Under the pieces are notes generated by a model. The model saw only the letters and a program-made list of their open reading frames with translations. It did not search any database and had not been told where the DNA came from. DNA of 64,000 nucleotides, taken from contig BDIU01000009.1 in NCBI GenBank assembly GCA_002118135.1, positions 211,001 to 275,000 of the forward strand, in the 5' to 3' direction. The position numbers and the translations under genes were made by a program. This stretch comes from Trebouxia sp. TZW2008 (taxonomy: Eukaryota > Chlorophyta > Trebouxiophyceae > Trebouxiales > Trebouxiaceae). Positions 12,208 to 25,023 of the stretch are shown here, one piece after another (the stretch's first letter is position 1; each line of letters starts with the position of its first letter).

Positions 12208-13742
12208 CTACAAGTTATTGGGCAGGTCAAGGTATGATTTGCACATGTCATACAGGGTGAAGCCTATTGCTGTTGACGGGATGACTTTCATGTAGTTAAT
12301 GCTCAGGCCAGCAAACAGTGCTTTGACGCCTTGTTGGCTTCCAATAGTCAATAGACCATGCCATGTAGACCGTAACAGCGTCTGACTATGTGCCTTTAAA
12401 GCAGCCTGCTGTTGCGCAGGAGGGAGCTTGAGACCCTGGACCTGCATTCGCCTCCTAACAACATCTAGTGGGTATGTCAGCGTCTGAGCGACCAACCCTG
12501 AAGTTGCGCCAAAAGTGAGCATGATGATCACAGGTAGCTTTTGCCGTCCGCTTGGCAAAGCATCATCCACCTGTTTCTGCTGCCAATAGTATTGCTTCAA
12601 GGACTGGTATACATAGAACTTCAAACCAGCGTAGGGCAGAATGCCAGCTAGTGTGGGGCCAATGCCCCTGTACAGCCCAGAAAAGCCCTCTTGCTTCAGC
12701 GTTGATGCAAACACTCCCCTGATAGTGCTTGTTGGACTGCGCGGCATCATCTGCTGCAATCTTGACGCTGCTGACGTGCTAGCCGTGCTGTGACTTGCTG
12801 CTCTTTGGCTTACCGCAGCATCTGGGTTGTTGCGGTTGCCAGATTCGCTCTGGTAGGCTAGCCGAGTTCGTACCAAGTCCAGTGGGTATGTAATCATGAC
12901 AGCAGATGCGCCAGCTGCAGATCCAGCTAGGAGATCAATGACAGGAGAGACTGGCTTGCTGCTGCTTGCTGATGTTGCCAGGTGCACCAGCCCCTTTCTG
13001 TATGACTCATAGGCTGTGAAGTGAATCGCAGCATAAGGGACAATGCGCAATACACTGGCACCATTTCCCCTGTAGCACATACAGTAAGTTTGTTTTGTCA
13101 ACACACTCGATATCAGGATAATCTTGGTATAAACACGAGGTGGCTGGGACCCAATCGATGCATTCTGACTGCACGGTATGTTTTAGGAAGGACATTTCAG
13201 TGTAAGGACTTTCTTTGTAACTACTGCGATGATTGTAAAGAGAATGTACTTAGCTGCTGCACTGCAGCCTCACAAATGCTGCAGGGACAAAGCAGCTGCG
13301 GCTCACCTGAAAAGTGCAATAGCACCCTCTTGCTGATGAATGCGCAATAAGGTGGCTCCAACACCAGTGCCTTGCAGTTGCCCTGTCTGCAAAACACCAA
13401 GCCACAAAGCCTTGAGACCTGTCCTTTGGAAGCAGTATATACATGCATGTTTGCAGGGATGCATGTTTGTACGGATGCACATTTGCATCATCACCTGAAA
13501 CAAGATTTTGATGCGTTCCAAAGGTGCAACACTGGTTTTGGAGAGACCACCAGCTACACCCCCAGCAAGCAGTTCCTGTGACATCCACAGCTCGTCACTG
13601 ATTCGACTGCAAGTGTTGCAAAGGAGCAAGCAGCAGCGACTACTCGAACCTTAGCGAGGGTAGGTAACTGCCTCAGTTCCCCTTGCAGGTATGGCGCTGT
13701 GTGGGGCACCGGGTGATTGTGTCCGTGCACATGCTCCTCCAT
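12208..13742 (-). CDS. Mitochondrial coenzyme A carrier (SLC25A42-like)
   Basis: Mitochondrial carrier family protein of the inner membrane. Closest to the CoA transporters of animals (SLC25A42) and plants, which import CoA in exchange for adenine nucleotides (family knowledge). Exons are 13742-13650, 13590-13495, 13386-13307 and 13069-12208, giving about 376 residues. All three repeats are visible: PLERIK near residue 55, PLDLVR near 152, and PLDVVRRR in the third repeat. CoA-carrier signatures include [30 protein letters not shown] and [15 protein letters not shown] Ser/Ala-rich insertion of about 50 residues lies in the second matrix loop. The first 31 residues have no match I recognise, and the acceptor of exon 2 (after 13591) is the least certain boundary. 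The third intron carries an interspersed repeat. Confidence 0.87.
13092..13230. repeat. Interspersed intronic repeat, copy 3
   Basis: In the last intron of the CoA carrier gene. Contains GATATCAGGATAATCTTG, GATGCATTCTGACTGCACG and GTGTAAGGAC in the same order as the copies at 10025 and 42668. The most diverged copy. Confidence 0.55.
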
Positions 13743-14532
13743 CTGATCATCTACTGAGTATCCGGAGTCATTCAGACGCGGCTGTGTGAGACTATAACCT
13801 GACTAGTCTCTGCCGTTGAGGCCTCGTCAACCTATGCGCACAGAATCAGCAGCTCGCAGCTTAAGCGATCAGGCTCTTCTCGTGTCAACACTAGCGGCAG
13901 GTCTCTGTGACAGCAGGAGTGAACAAGTTACCACTATTGCGTTCAGGTGCTGATGGCTAATCGAGTCGTGAGAGTGTTTCACGCGACCACAAATGCAATG
14001 CACAAAGCACCTCGCTGACAAACGTTAGTCAGAATTTTCATTCATTTGCACAAGCGTGTTGACCGTTTTGAACTCTAGACTTGCAGCTGCAGATCGAGTC
14101 TCAGCGATCAACGCGTTTTTGTTGCAGTAAGGGTATTGCGAAAGCGTAGCGTTGGTGACGTTTTGACAAAGGATTCAGAACGTGGAAGGCATCAGTAGTT
14201 TCTGGTTTGTGACTGGAAGCAGGGGCACCTGCTTACAAAGCAAGAGGGCCCAACATCACCTTAGTCTGGAGCAAAAAGCCAACAAGATGAAGTAGCGTTA
14301 GGACATGCTGGCGTAATACAAGGCGTTCGCCTTGAGGCAGACCTTTCGTGACGCCCAATCGGACAGCCAAGAAGTTCAGCATCTGGACCAGCTTAGTATA
14401 CTACGTAGTGTGGCAAACACCTTCACCTTGTGAGTCATCAGGCGGAGAGCTTTGCTTCTAGACACCAGAAGCTGTAGGCCGTGCCTCAATACGTCGTTTT
14501 GTCCGCAGTTATTCTGGAAGCGAGGTCTGCAT
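13743..14532. other. Divergent promoter region
   Basis: 790 bases between the starts of the CoA carrier (-) and the coiled-coil gene (+). Presumably holds both promoters. No ORF or motif is convincing. Confidence 0.4.
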
Positions 14533-17500
14533 ATGCGCAACCTCTTCAGATTTGGCTGCCTGAAGCCGAAGACAGCAGATGGCGATGACTCTCTGTTGAG
14601 GTATCCTGGCAGCAAGGCTGGTGATGCATATGGAGTTGGAGGCACCACTGGCGTTGCCAGATGGCAGACCCCTCCCCTGGGCAAGGGCGCAAAGCAGCAT
14701 ATGCCTGGCTACCAGGTCTGTACTAGCGGCTTGGCTCAACATGCTGTCAAGAACACACTTTGCAGCATAGCTTGATGCTTATGATGCAAATTTGACTGGA
14801 CAAGCCTTTTATTCTCAGCGTGATGCAAGCTTGACTTGTATGGCACAATCAAGCAATCTGGTAAAGACAGCAAAGCAAAACAAGCTCAAAGCGGCACATC
14901 TCCTTCGTTTGTGAAGCCATCTCTCTGCCTGCCGTCATTTGGCATGCTGTCTTTCTAGCTGGCATGTTGCACCTGCAATAGCACACTGTGCATCGTGTCA
15001 AGCAGATTGCTTTTGAAGAGGTTCTTGCAACCAATCCCTTTGTCAGCAACCCCTCCGCAACATGTGAGGCTGGCCATCACAGCCTGTCATGAATGCTTTT
15101 GGCAGGCGTTTGCTTGATGTATGAAAAAATCAGTCTATTGCGCTGTAATTCCAGGGTTCAGCGCTTTGCATGACCTGTTCAGAGCAAAGGGTGCACATTC
15201 TTTGTGATTCAAAACAAGTTGCAGATGGCCTTTGAAGAGGCTCTGCAGCAAGCTTACAGCCATACAGCACTAGCAATACACACGTATTGCAAAGTGCAGA
15301 GAAAGATCCTTCAATCAACCGTTGTCAAAAGCCATGCCAACAATGTCCATAGGCTTGGAGCACACTGAGCGCCTCAGCTCTCATAAGACTGGTTGAGTTC
15401 GTCAAGTGTTCTTTCATTGTCAGTCTTGCTTCCATACAGGAGGCAATCACAGATGGCTGGTGTGCTCAGTGCAGCACCCAGTCTGCTGCTCTGGAGGCTA
15501 ACCTGAAGAAGAGTCAGCAGGCGCTTGAGGCAGCGCTGAGCAGTCAAGGCATCCTCAAGGTCAGCCAATCTTTTCTGCTGCATGCTTTCTGGTACTGTTC
15601 TGACAAGCGGAACACACTGGACAACGCACATGCACAGCCCTGTATTGACGAGGTCTGTTGCTCTGAATTTGAACTCGAAAAGGAGCCTAACAGCCGCCTG
15701 TAGCAGCGCTGAACGGTCAAGGCATCCTCAAGGTCAGTCAACAACAATTGGCCACATGCTTTGACGCATTGGCCCTGAATACGCCTGCACCACAGTCAAT
15801 ACCCAGCATGTGTGTCATAGGCCAAAGGTTGGGTAATGCAGTTGAACTGCCCTGACCTCCTGTGCCAGTGCATTACAGAGGGCATAAACAAGCCTTGAAA
15901 TTGCCTTTAGACTTGGCAATGCATGGATGAATGCTGCATGCCTCTGTTCTGCATTTGTATTAGCATCAGCCTGTCAAAGCAGAGTTCTCAGCTCTCAGCT
16001 CACAGCACTCATGCACTGCATAACCACATGTCTCTGCTGTTTGCCAAAGGATGCTGCAGGCCGTATTTGCTACACAGACGCTGTTGTACGCATGCAACCA
16101 CAGCGTGTGTTTCGCAGGCCAAAAGCCGAGTGTTGAAGCTGATCTGCACTGGCATTAAAATCATCACAAAGCCCTGAATCCGCCTCGAGAGTTGGCAATG
16201 CACAACGCAACGCTGTTGACAATGCTGCGCTGACATTTGCCACACAGGTACATGTACCCTTGCAAACACATTTTGTGCTTCACAGGCCAAAAGTCGAGTG
16301 TTGGAGTCAATTTGCACAGGCATCAGGGAGCGTTACAAAGCCCTGAACTTGCCTCCAGAGCTGGCGGTTCATGAGTCACAGTCAGCAGATGTGGTAGCAG
16401 ACATGATCCACCCTGATCAGCGAGCCATTGGAGCGGCAGGCAGAAAAGTGCTGGCCATGTTTGAAACCATCAGCCAGTTCTGCCAAAAGGCACAGCAGGT
16501 GGGGATATTGCTCTTCTTGACGGTTCCTGTTTGCTTTGTTTGTGCTCTAAGTTTTTGAGACGGATGTGGTGGCAGACATGATTCATCCTGATCAGCGTTC
16601 TTTTGCTGTTGATAAGTGCCTATAGCTGGGCAGCAAGGATCCTGAGCTGAGTGCATGTGTCGCAGGCAAATGCTGACCTGAAAGCGGAAGTTGAGGTGGC
16701 AAGGGCAGGCCAGCGCTTTGCTGAGTATGAGAAGTCCAAGATCAACCAGATGAACATTGCCAGGTGAGTATTGTGTTGTTGCAACTGAAACATCCACTTC
16801 ATGGTTCATGATTTAGGAAAGCGCAGCACCAACCTGTTTACTGACAGTTGATTGCTCCAATACGTACCAAGTCGGCCTGCTAAGCCTGTCTCACACACGT
16901 TTAGAATGAAAGAATATGATGAATCCACTTCAAGGCACATGTCATCAGTCAAGCAGTCAAAAGCTGTCTAGTCACTGACAGCAGGCAAACAGGCAATTGT
17001 CAAGGCAACACTCAAGCAATCAGCTGTCATAGGTTCACAGCACGCTGCATATGGAGAACTGTAGCACAGCATATTGAGCTTGTTACAAGCTAATTGATCA
17101 GCAAGGCCTTCTGGACTTTGCCTGTTTGGTATTGTGCTTCACCCTGTGTGTTGCAAAATGGCTTCAACTACTGATAGAGCAGGAATGCAGCATAAGCAAT
17201 TGCAGCACCTGTCAATGTACAATGAATTGCCTGATTGCAGTTGGTGCTCAGCCATGATGCAAGTGCTAAATGTCTTTGGCCACATGCATCAGTGCTTGCA
17301 GCATGCATTTAGTGTTTCATGCTCTGACAAAATTACAGCATGCAAAAGATCAGTGTTTCTGACCCTGACATTCACAAGTTCTGCATCTGATCAGGGGTCA
17401 GGCCATTCATAATGCCAAGATAGAGCTGCACAACATTGAGGTTGAGAGCAGGATCCTCAAAGATGCTCTTTCCAGGTGCAGCCCAGACTTGGTTGTTGCA

Positions 17501-18452
17501 GAGAAGCAATCTGTTGCACTGGAACTGATATCACGCCTGACTGCTAATCGTTCCCTGTGAATGTGTTCGCTGCAGCGCAACTGCGTATGTGCTCAGGATG
17601 TTGCAATCATGTGTTCATGATGTCATTCACTCGGACATTGTCATTCCCTGCCATTTGAGCGTAGTCTTGCAGTGTGTGGGCATTGTGACTGGTTTGGCTG
17701 TTCATCGATTCATGTAAGCATCTACAGGATCTTGAATGACAGCAGTTGGGACAGGTTTTGCCATGTGTACCATGAAATTTATGCTTTGACACCGTTTGCA
17801 GCCTGGCGCTGCGTTTCATACAGAGCTTTACAACAGTGACTGCAGAGTGATGTGCATTCATGCTGCAAGGGTGCGATGTTTTTCTGACTGCACTCAAGCG
17901 TTTGATGGTAACAACTGCATGGTGCAGGGCGCTGCATGATCTGGGCAGAGATGGTGACTATGAAGCATATGGGTATTATGGGCGATGTGAGGACACCCCT
18001 TGCCAGTCCCTCAATCCCTCTCAGCAGACTTCCCTTTCAGGTATAATCTGCATCATTGTCAGAACTTTAGGCTAATGACCCTAATGCTACAGTGACACAC
18101 ACGGAGCCACATCATCGTGTCTTGACTGTTGTTGGCTGGAACACTGCTGTGCACATATGTTTGCGTGATTCAGTCACAGCTGGACAAAACTCTCCATTTG
18201 CTTGTTGTTTTGACGCTTTTGCAGGACCTGAATCGTATTGCAACCTTCAGCAGCATATAGGGCGTATACGGCAGGAACAACAAAGGTGAGATAGGCACTC
18301 AATGCTGCTGTGACAGTGGCAATGCTGCTGCAATGAAGCATCCAACTGTTGCACCTGTAGTGAGGCAAATAGCAGTTGCAAGTCACTGATTGTGCTGGCT
18401 TTGCAGGCTGCTTCAAAGAGAACGAAGGGTCTGTCCAGTTGCCCTCATTTGA
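14533..18452 (+). CDS. Coiled-coil protein of unknown function
   Basis: I do not recognise the family. Exons joining in phase: 14533-14715, 15440-15559, 16286-16498, 16666-16763, 17395-17475, 17928-18040, 18225-18285 and 18407 onward. The first ATG gives MRNLFRFGCLKPK, a basic start. A long predicted helical region follows, including LEANLKKSQQALEAAL, RVLESICTGIRERY, KVLAMFETISQFCQKAQQ, LKAEVEVARAGQRFAEYEK and IELHNIEVESRILKDAL, then a short Gly/Tyr patch and IRQEQQRLLQRER. With the in-phase acceptor at 18407 a stop comes at 18450-18452. The donor-like GTCTGT at 18429, also used after exon 1, could instead splice in phase to 19006, making this the 5' half of the next gene. Introns hold decayed copies of exons 2 and 3. 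Confidence 0.6.
15640..15745 (+). repeat. Decayed copy of exon 2 of the coiled-coil gene
   Basis: Matches the exon at about 15470-15565 through ACGGTCAAGGCATCCTCAAG and the donor GGTCAG. It contains substitutions and in-frame stops, so it is a fossil exon edge with its splice site. Confidence 0.85.
16110..16205 (+). repeat. Decayed copy of exon 3 of the coiled-coil gene
   Basis: CAGGCCAAAAGCCGAGTGTT and ACAAAGCCCTGAA match the acceptor and first 80 bases of exon 3 at 16286, with a stop where the real exon has AACTTG. A fainter third copy is near 15885-15925. A copy of the middle of exon 3 (GATGTGGTGGCAGACATGAT) is at 16562 in the next intron. Confidence 0.85.
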
Positions 18453-18599
18453 TAGCCACCCATTCAGAGAGAATGCCATCAACAGAGCCCAGTGCATGAG
18501 CAGCAGTTTGTCAGGAGAGAAGCTGAAGGTGAAGCCGCCTTACCCCTCCTGTCATTTACCAAATCCTCGGCCCCCTAGAGTAGTCCTGAAGTGATGCCT

Positions 18600-19005
18600 G
18601 AGATACACACAGCTCTGAGCACATGTAGCGTATACATGACCAAACAGCAGCTTTGCTTGCAACCAGTGACATAAGCCTTGCTGCAGCAGATGGTGTCATG
18701 CGCTATACCAACCTTGATTAGTATTGATGTGATCAACCAGAATTTGATGTTTTGGTGGTATACGCTTGAAAGCTGAGGTGAGATGTCCTGACGAGTGTGA
18801 CGCTGGAAACTGTTGACTGCACGGTGTGTGCTTGCTTTGAGAAGACTTAGCAGATCATGATAATGTAATCATGGCTGTGTTACTGCCTGTTCATGCATCA
18901 TGATCATTACACAAAGCAAGTGCAAAGCACTGAGCCTGCAAAGCTACTCAGTGTGCCCTGATAAGCCTAGTGTGTAGCCATCTGAAGCATGTGAGCCCTT
19001 TGCAG
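18600..19005. other. Intron or intergenic gap between the two 14.5-24.3 kb models
   Basis: Nothing coding is recognised. If the two flanking models are separate genes, the boundary lies here; TGTAA occurs near 18864. An alternative frame at 18407-18530 (ending GEKLK, donor GTGAAG) would splice in phase to 19006. Confidence 0.3.
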
Positions 19006-22000
19006 GCTCTGCAGCTGCTGCAACACAAGTCCTCAGGGTCGTCTGTGCTGCAACTTGCTGCGGGAGAGCCGCTGTCTGGAGAGGTGAGTTTTCGGCAGGG
19101 ACAGCTTTCTGACGCTGTGGCCGGCACGAGCGGTCGTGACCAAGTCGGCCATGCAGCAGACGTTGCAGCGCTGTCGAAGCATAGCCAAGCCCCTTTGCAG
19201 CCTCCATTGGCGTGGCAGCGCTCGCCTGTACGTGGCCACAGACGCCAGCTGAGCACCGTGGCTGAGGAGACGTACACCCCGGCTGCGGCTAAGCGGGGGC
19301 TGCCGACGTTGAACTTGGAGCCTTTGATGCAAAGGCAAGAGGCCTACACTGGTCCGCAAGAGCTGTACCAGAGCACAGCTTACACCAGTGAGGCCACAGA
19401 CGTCCGCACCAGCGCTACAGCCTCCAACTTCAGCGACGCAGCAGCTCACAGCGGCGGGCAGGCGCTGCTGGCCAATTTGCCTACACACGAGTTGGCCGAA
19501 GCAGACAGTCCTGCGACAGCAGATGGCCAGCCGCCGCTGATCAGCTTCACCCCGCCACCGCGGCAGGCTGTCGCTAAGCTGGCCAAGATGTTCCAGCCAG
19601 GACCAACTAGGCTGTCTGCTCCTGGTGGCCAGGCTGGCTCAGCTCAAGGGGAGGTCGCTGCTAGCAAGCATTTCTCGCCCCTGAAGCACCATATCAAGAA
19701 GGGTCAGCCAGCAGCAGCTGTTGCCACAGAGGCAGCAGGGGGAACGTCCAGGCTTGCAAATGAGGCAGGCCCCAGGGAGTCACATCTTGACTTCTTCTTG
19801 AGGGATGCTGCTGCTGCCAGTGCAAACTTCAGGTGAGCAGCATGTCTCTGCAGCACTGCAGAAAGCATACCCTGTGCACCAGATCTGCTAATTGAGCTTG
19901 TACTGAACATCGCGATCTGTCACTGCAATGTGTTCTTTGTGATGATTCACTGCTTTTGTAAGCGCATCCTCACCTTGCAAAGCTCCTTTTTCCCCTGAGC
20001 TGCAGCATTGCCAGACCTGTATCTGTCCTGGCACAAGACTCCAGCTGAAACTCCACAGTGTTGCCCTTGCTTTACCAACATGACTCTGCTTGCAGTCTTG
20101 AGTCGCTACACAATGCCTGAACGGCAGACCCCCAAAGATACACTGGGATGTCTGAACAGAAGTATTGAAAAAAGAAAGAAAAGAAAGAGAAAGACAAGAA
20201 AAGAAGGTATTGGTATTTATGAGCTTTGCTGTAAAGGCAATCGTGCAACCCTGCATTTGAGACTGACGACCCTAATAGACCGGTGTTGCTATAGGAGGAG
20301 CCAAGTCCAGCAGTTGCCCCCTGGCAAAAGCGTATCAAGGCCTCAATTTCTGCTCACGCTTGTTTGTCTGAGCTTTCCTTGAATACAGTCTTGACATGTT
20401 CCGCAGCAAAGTTGTGTTTGCGATGCTGTGGGAGGAGTCAGACTCCAGCAGTGGGGCCTTTTCAGAAGCACATCAAGGCTGCTTGAGATATGCGATGCAC
20501 TTGTCCTGCAGAGCACAACCCCTGTGTGCTTGAGCAAAGCTTGCAAGTACTCTTGTCCAGCTCTTCCTTGACAGTAGCCCGGGTGTCTTGTGTCAGCAAA
20601 GCAACTTGTTGCGTGTTGCTGTTCATGTGTTGCAATGTGAAAGAACCGCTCGGTGTTTTGACGTGTTCTGAAGAACATCCTTTTGTTGTAGGCGGAGTCA
20701 GAGTCCAGCAGTGGGTCCCTTGCAGAAACACATCAAGGCCTCAGCCACAGCTCATGGTTTCTTTGGTGCCTATGAGTCCGCTGTGCAGCAGCAACAAGCT
20801 CAGGTACATCTTCTGTCACTTGAATGGACACACGTGCTTCATCATATTCATGCTTGCCTCTTTCTCAGCATGGTCGTCAACAATCGTGAGAGTCAAAGCA
20901 CAATTTGCCAAGAGCCAGTTTGGTGGGCAGCAGCAACACTTCACACCATCCCTGTACAAGCTGTCATGAGCTGGACACTGGTCTGCACCATGTGTGACAT
21001 TCATACACACACTGCCCCATCTGGTGGTAAGGTACACGTTTGTATGCCAGCAGAGGCTTGCTTACACAGCTCTTTGACTGACCATGTGCAGGCCCAGCAG
21101 TCGGAAAGCAGTTCAGCTGTAACCTGTGTCGCTTATTTCCAGGGTCTCCACACAAAGCAACTCTGCAAAGCATCAAGCATATACACCTTGCAGAAGTGCA
21201 TTTCCCTCAAGCAGATTGCATTCGTCCAGGAGCGGCCTTGTCTCCCCTAAACCCTAAACCCTGCCATGGCGCTGATCTATCAGTAAGGTGATAAAGATTG
21301 TGACTCACATGTGTTGATACACAGGTGAGACAGTCAAGGGCCAGTGTGGTGTCCAGTCACAGCAAAATTTCTGCTGTATTGCAAGAGGCTTGAAGCCTCT
21401 GAACTTTTTCTAAGCTCTGCTGACACCTCACATTCTCTAACAAACCCTTGACATTTACATGCGCTTTGGATCCTCCTTCCTTACTGGCAGGAAAGAGCAA
21501 CATGTGTCGTCTCACAGGTGAGGCAGTCAAGGGCGAGTTCCGTTTCTAGTCACAGCAACCCACTGTTCACCAGCGACCCTGATGATTTAGATGCCCAAGT
21601 GGACATCCAGTCAGCTGCACTGCCAACAGTGCCAGAGGCCCTCAATGAGAGCATAACAACATATGAAGACCCAGCCGTCAGGTAGCGCTTGGCCTAAGCT
21701 TGAACAAGCTGTTGCATTTTTGTTCCAATTGGTTGTGAAAGCATTTCATTGTGAAATCATCAAGGCTTGTGTTGCGCATTCACATGTGCTGCCCACGAAC
21801 TCAGATGCCCTCAACAAAAACATTGCCACCTGTGTAGACATTGCTGCAAAGTAAAGCATGGTTGCACAGGCAACAGTCTGTGGCAATGCATTTTCATTTG
21901 AGTCCATGTCATCAGCTCTGCTGTGTGCTGCCCACAACACCAGAGGCCCTGACGTGAAGCGTTGTCATCTTTGATCATGCAGCTAATGGAATTAAACTGA

Positions 22001-24309
22001 GCCTGCAGCTTGTAGCTTGTAATACATCTGCTTTCGAGTCCAGTCAGCTTCCGCATGCATGCTAGACACATCCATGCAGGCAGCAAGGACGTACTTGTAC
22101 CTTCATGTTGGGCTGCCAGGGACAGTCAATTTGTAGATACAATGTTAGTTGGGTTTGAATCAGAAAGATGCCAAGCGCAATGCTCTGTGTTCCAGGGGTG
22201 ATGGCGCAGTGCAACCAATCAAGAAGAGTGTTGTTGCCAGTACCTCTACTAGATTGATCAACAGACGGCTAGGCCAAGACCCTGCATCACCCAATCAGCT
22301 GAAGGATGATCAGATGGATCAGCCAGCTCAGGCGGATCAGCCAGGATCAAGTGAGGAACAAGTAGGCGCAGCCCCTGGAAAGACACCTGACACTAATGTG
22401 AAGGTAAACCAGCCTTTGAGGTGCGGGAGGTATGGTCAGGATCTGATGGCTCATAAAGGGCGCCAAGATGGTAGTCAGGTAGAAGCTGACAGGGCTCAGA
22501 GCAAGATTCCTAGGCTTGGCGCTGGTGGTAAGATGGACCCGGCTTTGCTTGTTTCTCGCCAGTCCACAACAGCCCTGCCTGCAGCCCCTGCTAGGGCAGC
22601 GCCAACTGCTCTGCCGAACCCTCAGGCTCAGAGTATTGCCCCTGAGGTTCTGCCGTCATACCCTGACATGGCAAAACCTCCTCAGCAGCCTGCTGTGACT
22701 AAGCCAGATAGGGATGCTGCCAATTGTCCTGGCCCCTCTAGTGTGGATGACCTGCTGACTGAAACAGCCCCAGCTGCTGCAGTGGCGGGAGTAGCAATAG
22801 CCCCTCTTCCCGCCATGACTGCCTCCATGGCTGGAAGCGCAGCAGCAATGGCTGAGAGCGTAGCTGCTCTGGCAAGGAACACAGCAGCTGACAGGGAAGC
22901 TGCCAAGGCAGCTCTGGGCCAGCACTACCGCCAGTACAGAGCTCGTAAGGCAGCTGCTGAACAGCGTAATGCCATTGCTCCCGCCAACATCAACAGAGCT
23001 GCAGCACAGGCAGCTGTGGCGTCAGCTTCTGGCCCAGCTTCTGCATCAGCTGCATTAAGGGCTGTTCTGAGAGATGCCCCAGCTGCTGCTGCACCTTCTG
23101 CTGTAGCTGCCTCAGCAGGTCACATGGCAGGCACTAGACATGATTTTGCTGCTGCTGCTGTTGCTGCTGACACGAGCAGTCAGCAGCATGCTTGGATGCA
23201 CAATGCTGCTGGAAAGACTGCTGACGATGTGCCTCTAAGGGTCAAGTACAGCACTAGTAGCAGTGGTAGCAGCAGTGGCAGGAACAGCAGCAGCAACAGC
23301 AGTGGCAGCAGCTGGCGTGATGTAGAAGCATCTGCTGAGCAGAGTTCACTGTCACTTAGATCTCTTAGCCAACAGCAGCAGCAGCAGCAGCAAGAGAGTC
23401 ACTTTGCAGTGCACAGCATGCAGCGTCAGAAGCCCTTAGGACAGCAAGCTGGTGTTGTTTTTAGAGACGGGCATAGGCATCAACAGCAGCAGCAGCAGCG
23501 GCCTAGTAATCCTGCTGCCTTAACGCAACCAAGGGGTGAGCAATTTCCTATTGTGTACAAACAGAGCAAAGGGACAGTCCCAGGGTTACAGATAGTACCT
23601 GAAGCACAGGCAGTGTCACAATTAGGGCCTAGTTCTTCTTCCTTTACAGCCTCTTCTTCAGCAACTGTCTCAGAAGATGAGCAGGTGTTGACTGACGGGG
23701 TCAACGTAAGGTCAGATGAAGTGAGGAAGAGCAATGACAAGCTGGACATGCTGCTACAGAGCACTGTCAAAAGATCACAACTGCCTGGTGTGGGTAAAGA
23801 GAATCAGGTGAGCTTCACAATCATTTCACAGCTTACACAGCATCAATATCACTGCTAGCAAAATGCATGATGTCTCACTCATAAGCTCTGTGAAGACACA
23901 GTACTGGTCACTCTGCTGACATATGGAGAGTTGTGTGTGGCTGGCAAAGGGGATGACAATATCCGCTTGCTGTTGGCCACATGCCTCCCTAGCACAGCAC
24001 AACGTTTTTACATGCAGAAGATTTGATGTACTGGCACTGCCTCCTGAACCGTGTCTCAAAAAAATGCACAGCGCACATCTCATACTGCTGTCCTTCCTTC
24101 TTCTCCCACAACACACAGACGATACAATGCCTTCCAATTCTGGACAAATGCCATCAGAGAGCAACACTGCTGAGTGACCATGTCACCAGCTTAAAGTGTG
24201 AAGCATATGATTTGTCTGTTGACTGCAGGGTCTGACAGGAGTGGCTGCTGCAAGAACAGGCAAAAATATGTGGGAAGCAAACAAGGCTTTGCGGGATTTT
24301 AGGCATTGA
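19006..24309 (+). CDS. Large low-complexity protein of unknown function (may be 3' half of the preceding gene)
   Basis: Exons joined in phase: 19006-19832, 20692-20803, 21092-21118, 21518-21681, 22196-23807 and 24229-24309, about 940 residues. No domain is recognised. Composition is Ala/Ser/Gln-rich and mostly disordered. It has SP-rich basic patches (RRSQSPAVGPL, FSPLKHHIKK), a basic helix (GQHYRQYRARKAAAEQRN) after an Ala-rich block, a Ser/Gly/Asn run, and two polyglutamine tracts encoded by CAG. The C-terminus GKNMWEANKALRDFRH is more ordered. There is no start codon with convincing context at 19006, and the acceptor there is phase 0, so an upstream exon exists. Such a protein could be a cytoskeletal or nuclear scaffold, but that is inference. 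Antisense ORFs over the large exon are shadows. Confidence 0.65.
20285..20500 (+). repeat. Two decayed copies of the exon at 20692
   Basis: GGAGGAGCCAAGTCCAGCAG (about 20294) and GGGAGGAGTCAGACTCCAGC (about 20429) match the start of exon 20692-20803 (GGCGGAGTCAGAGTCCAGCA). Each is followed by a diverged version of CACATCAAGGCCTC. Confidence 0.8.
21245..21262 (+). repeat. Short interstitial plant-type telomere motif
   Basis: CCCTAAA occurs twice followed by CCCT. This is the Arabidopsis-type telomere unit, used by many green algae. It lies in an intron of the low-complexity gene; at 2.6 units it may be chance. Confidence 0.6.
21310..21375 (+). repeat. Decayed copy of the exon at 21518
   Basis: CACAGGTGAGACAGTCAAGG and CCAGTCACAGCAAA match the acceptor and first 45 bases of exon 21518-21681 before decaying. 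Two further fossils of the middle of that exon lie at 21780-21850 and near 21928-21960. Confidence 0.8.
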
Positions 24310-25023
24310 TGTTTGCTTGTCTGTGACTGCGCTTGTTACTGCCAAATATGCGTACCAAAATGCAACTTGATGCTGCGCCTCTGAGCTAAGTCAGTGTGTT
24401 ATTGACAATCGTGCCATATTGCTTTGGCCATGGCCACAGTGCTCAATTGCGACGCTCAAGTGCATGCTATGACGCACTTGCCTATATGTATATTATTGTT
24501 AGGTCCCATGGCCAGACTGGGCCATGCCTTTGCTGGCGTTTGGCATATCACAGAACTAGCTCAGTCCCTTTGTCTGTGATTGCAAGCAGCTGGAATTGCT
24601 GCAATCTTGAAGGTTGATGCTGTGTTATGCCTAGGTGCATATGCTTTGTTTGCTTTGAAAACCCCTGCGCTGGGCTTGTGCTCATTATTGATCCCTTACA
24701 AAAGCACTCATTGCAAGCGTTAGCAAGGGGGATTTAAACGGCCAAGTCACGGCTTTGTTCTTCAGTAACGAGCCTTCAACATTGCAAGCCAATAGCAATT
24801 ACTGTTTATCAATCATGTCCATGACTGCATGCAGCTTGCACAATGAAGCCAAGCTGGCTTGCAAAGTGCTTTGCCTCAAACCATAGCTCATGCATGAGCA
24901 AGGCAACAGTCATGCCTTTGCTGACACTTGCTGCAAAATTGACAATTGAGACAACATTCACTGTTGAACTTGTTGGTCACCCCAAGCAGCAATTCAAGCC
25001 TAAAATGGCCACTGTCCCAGTTT
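24310..25023. other. Convergent intergenic region
   Basis: Between the 3' ends of the low-complexity gene (+) and VPS45 (-). Presumably 3' UTRs. No gene seen. Confidence 0.4.

Noticed and set aside
18948..19488. Minus-strand ORFs of 87-151 residues
   Set aside because: They lie antisense to the 275-codon exon at 19006-19832, whose frame joins five further exons in phase. They show no domain.
20160..20210. Lys/Arg-rich coding segment KKRKKRKRKTRK
   Set aside because: A purine-rich AAGAAA tract in an intron; no phase-compatible splice sites and no conservation visible.
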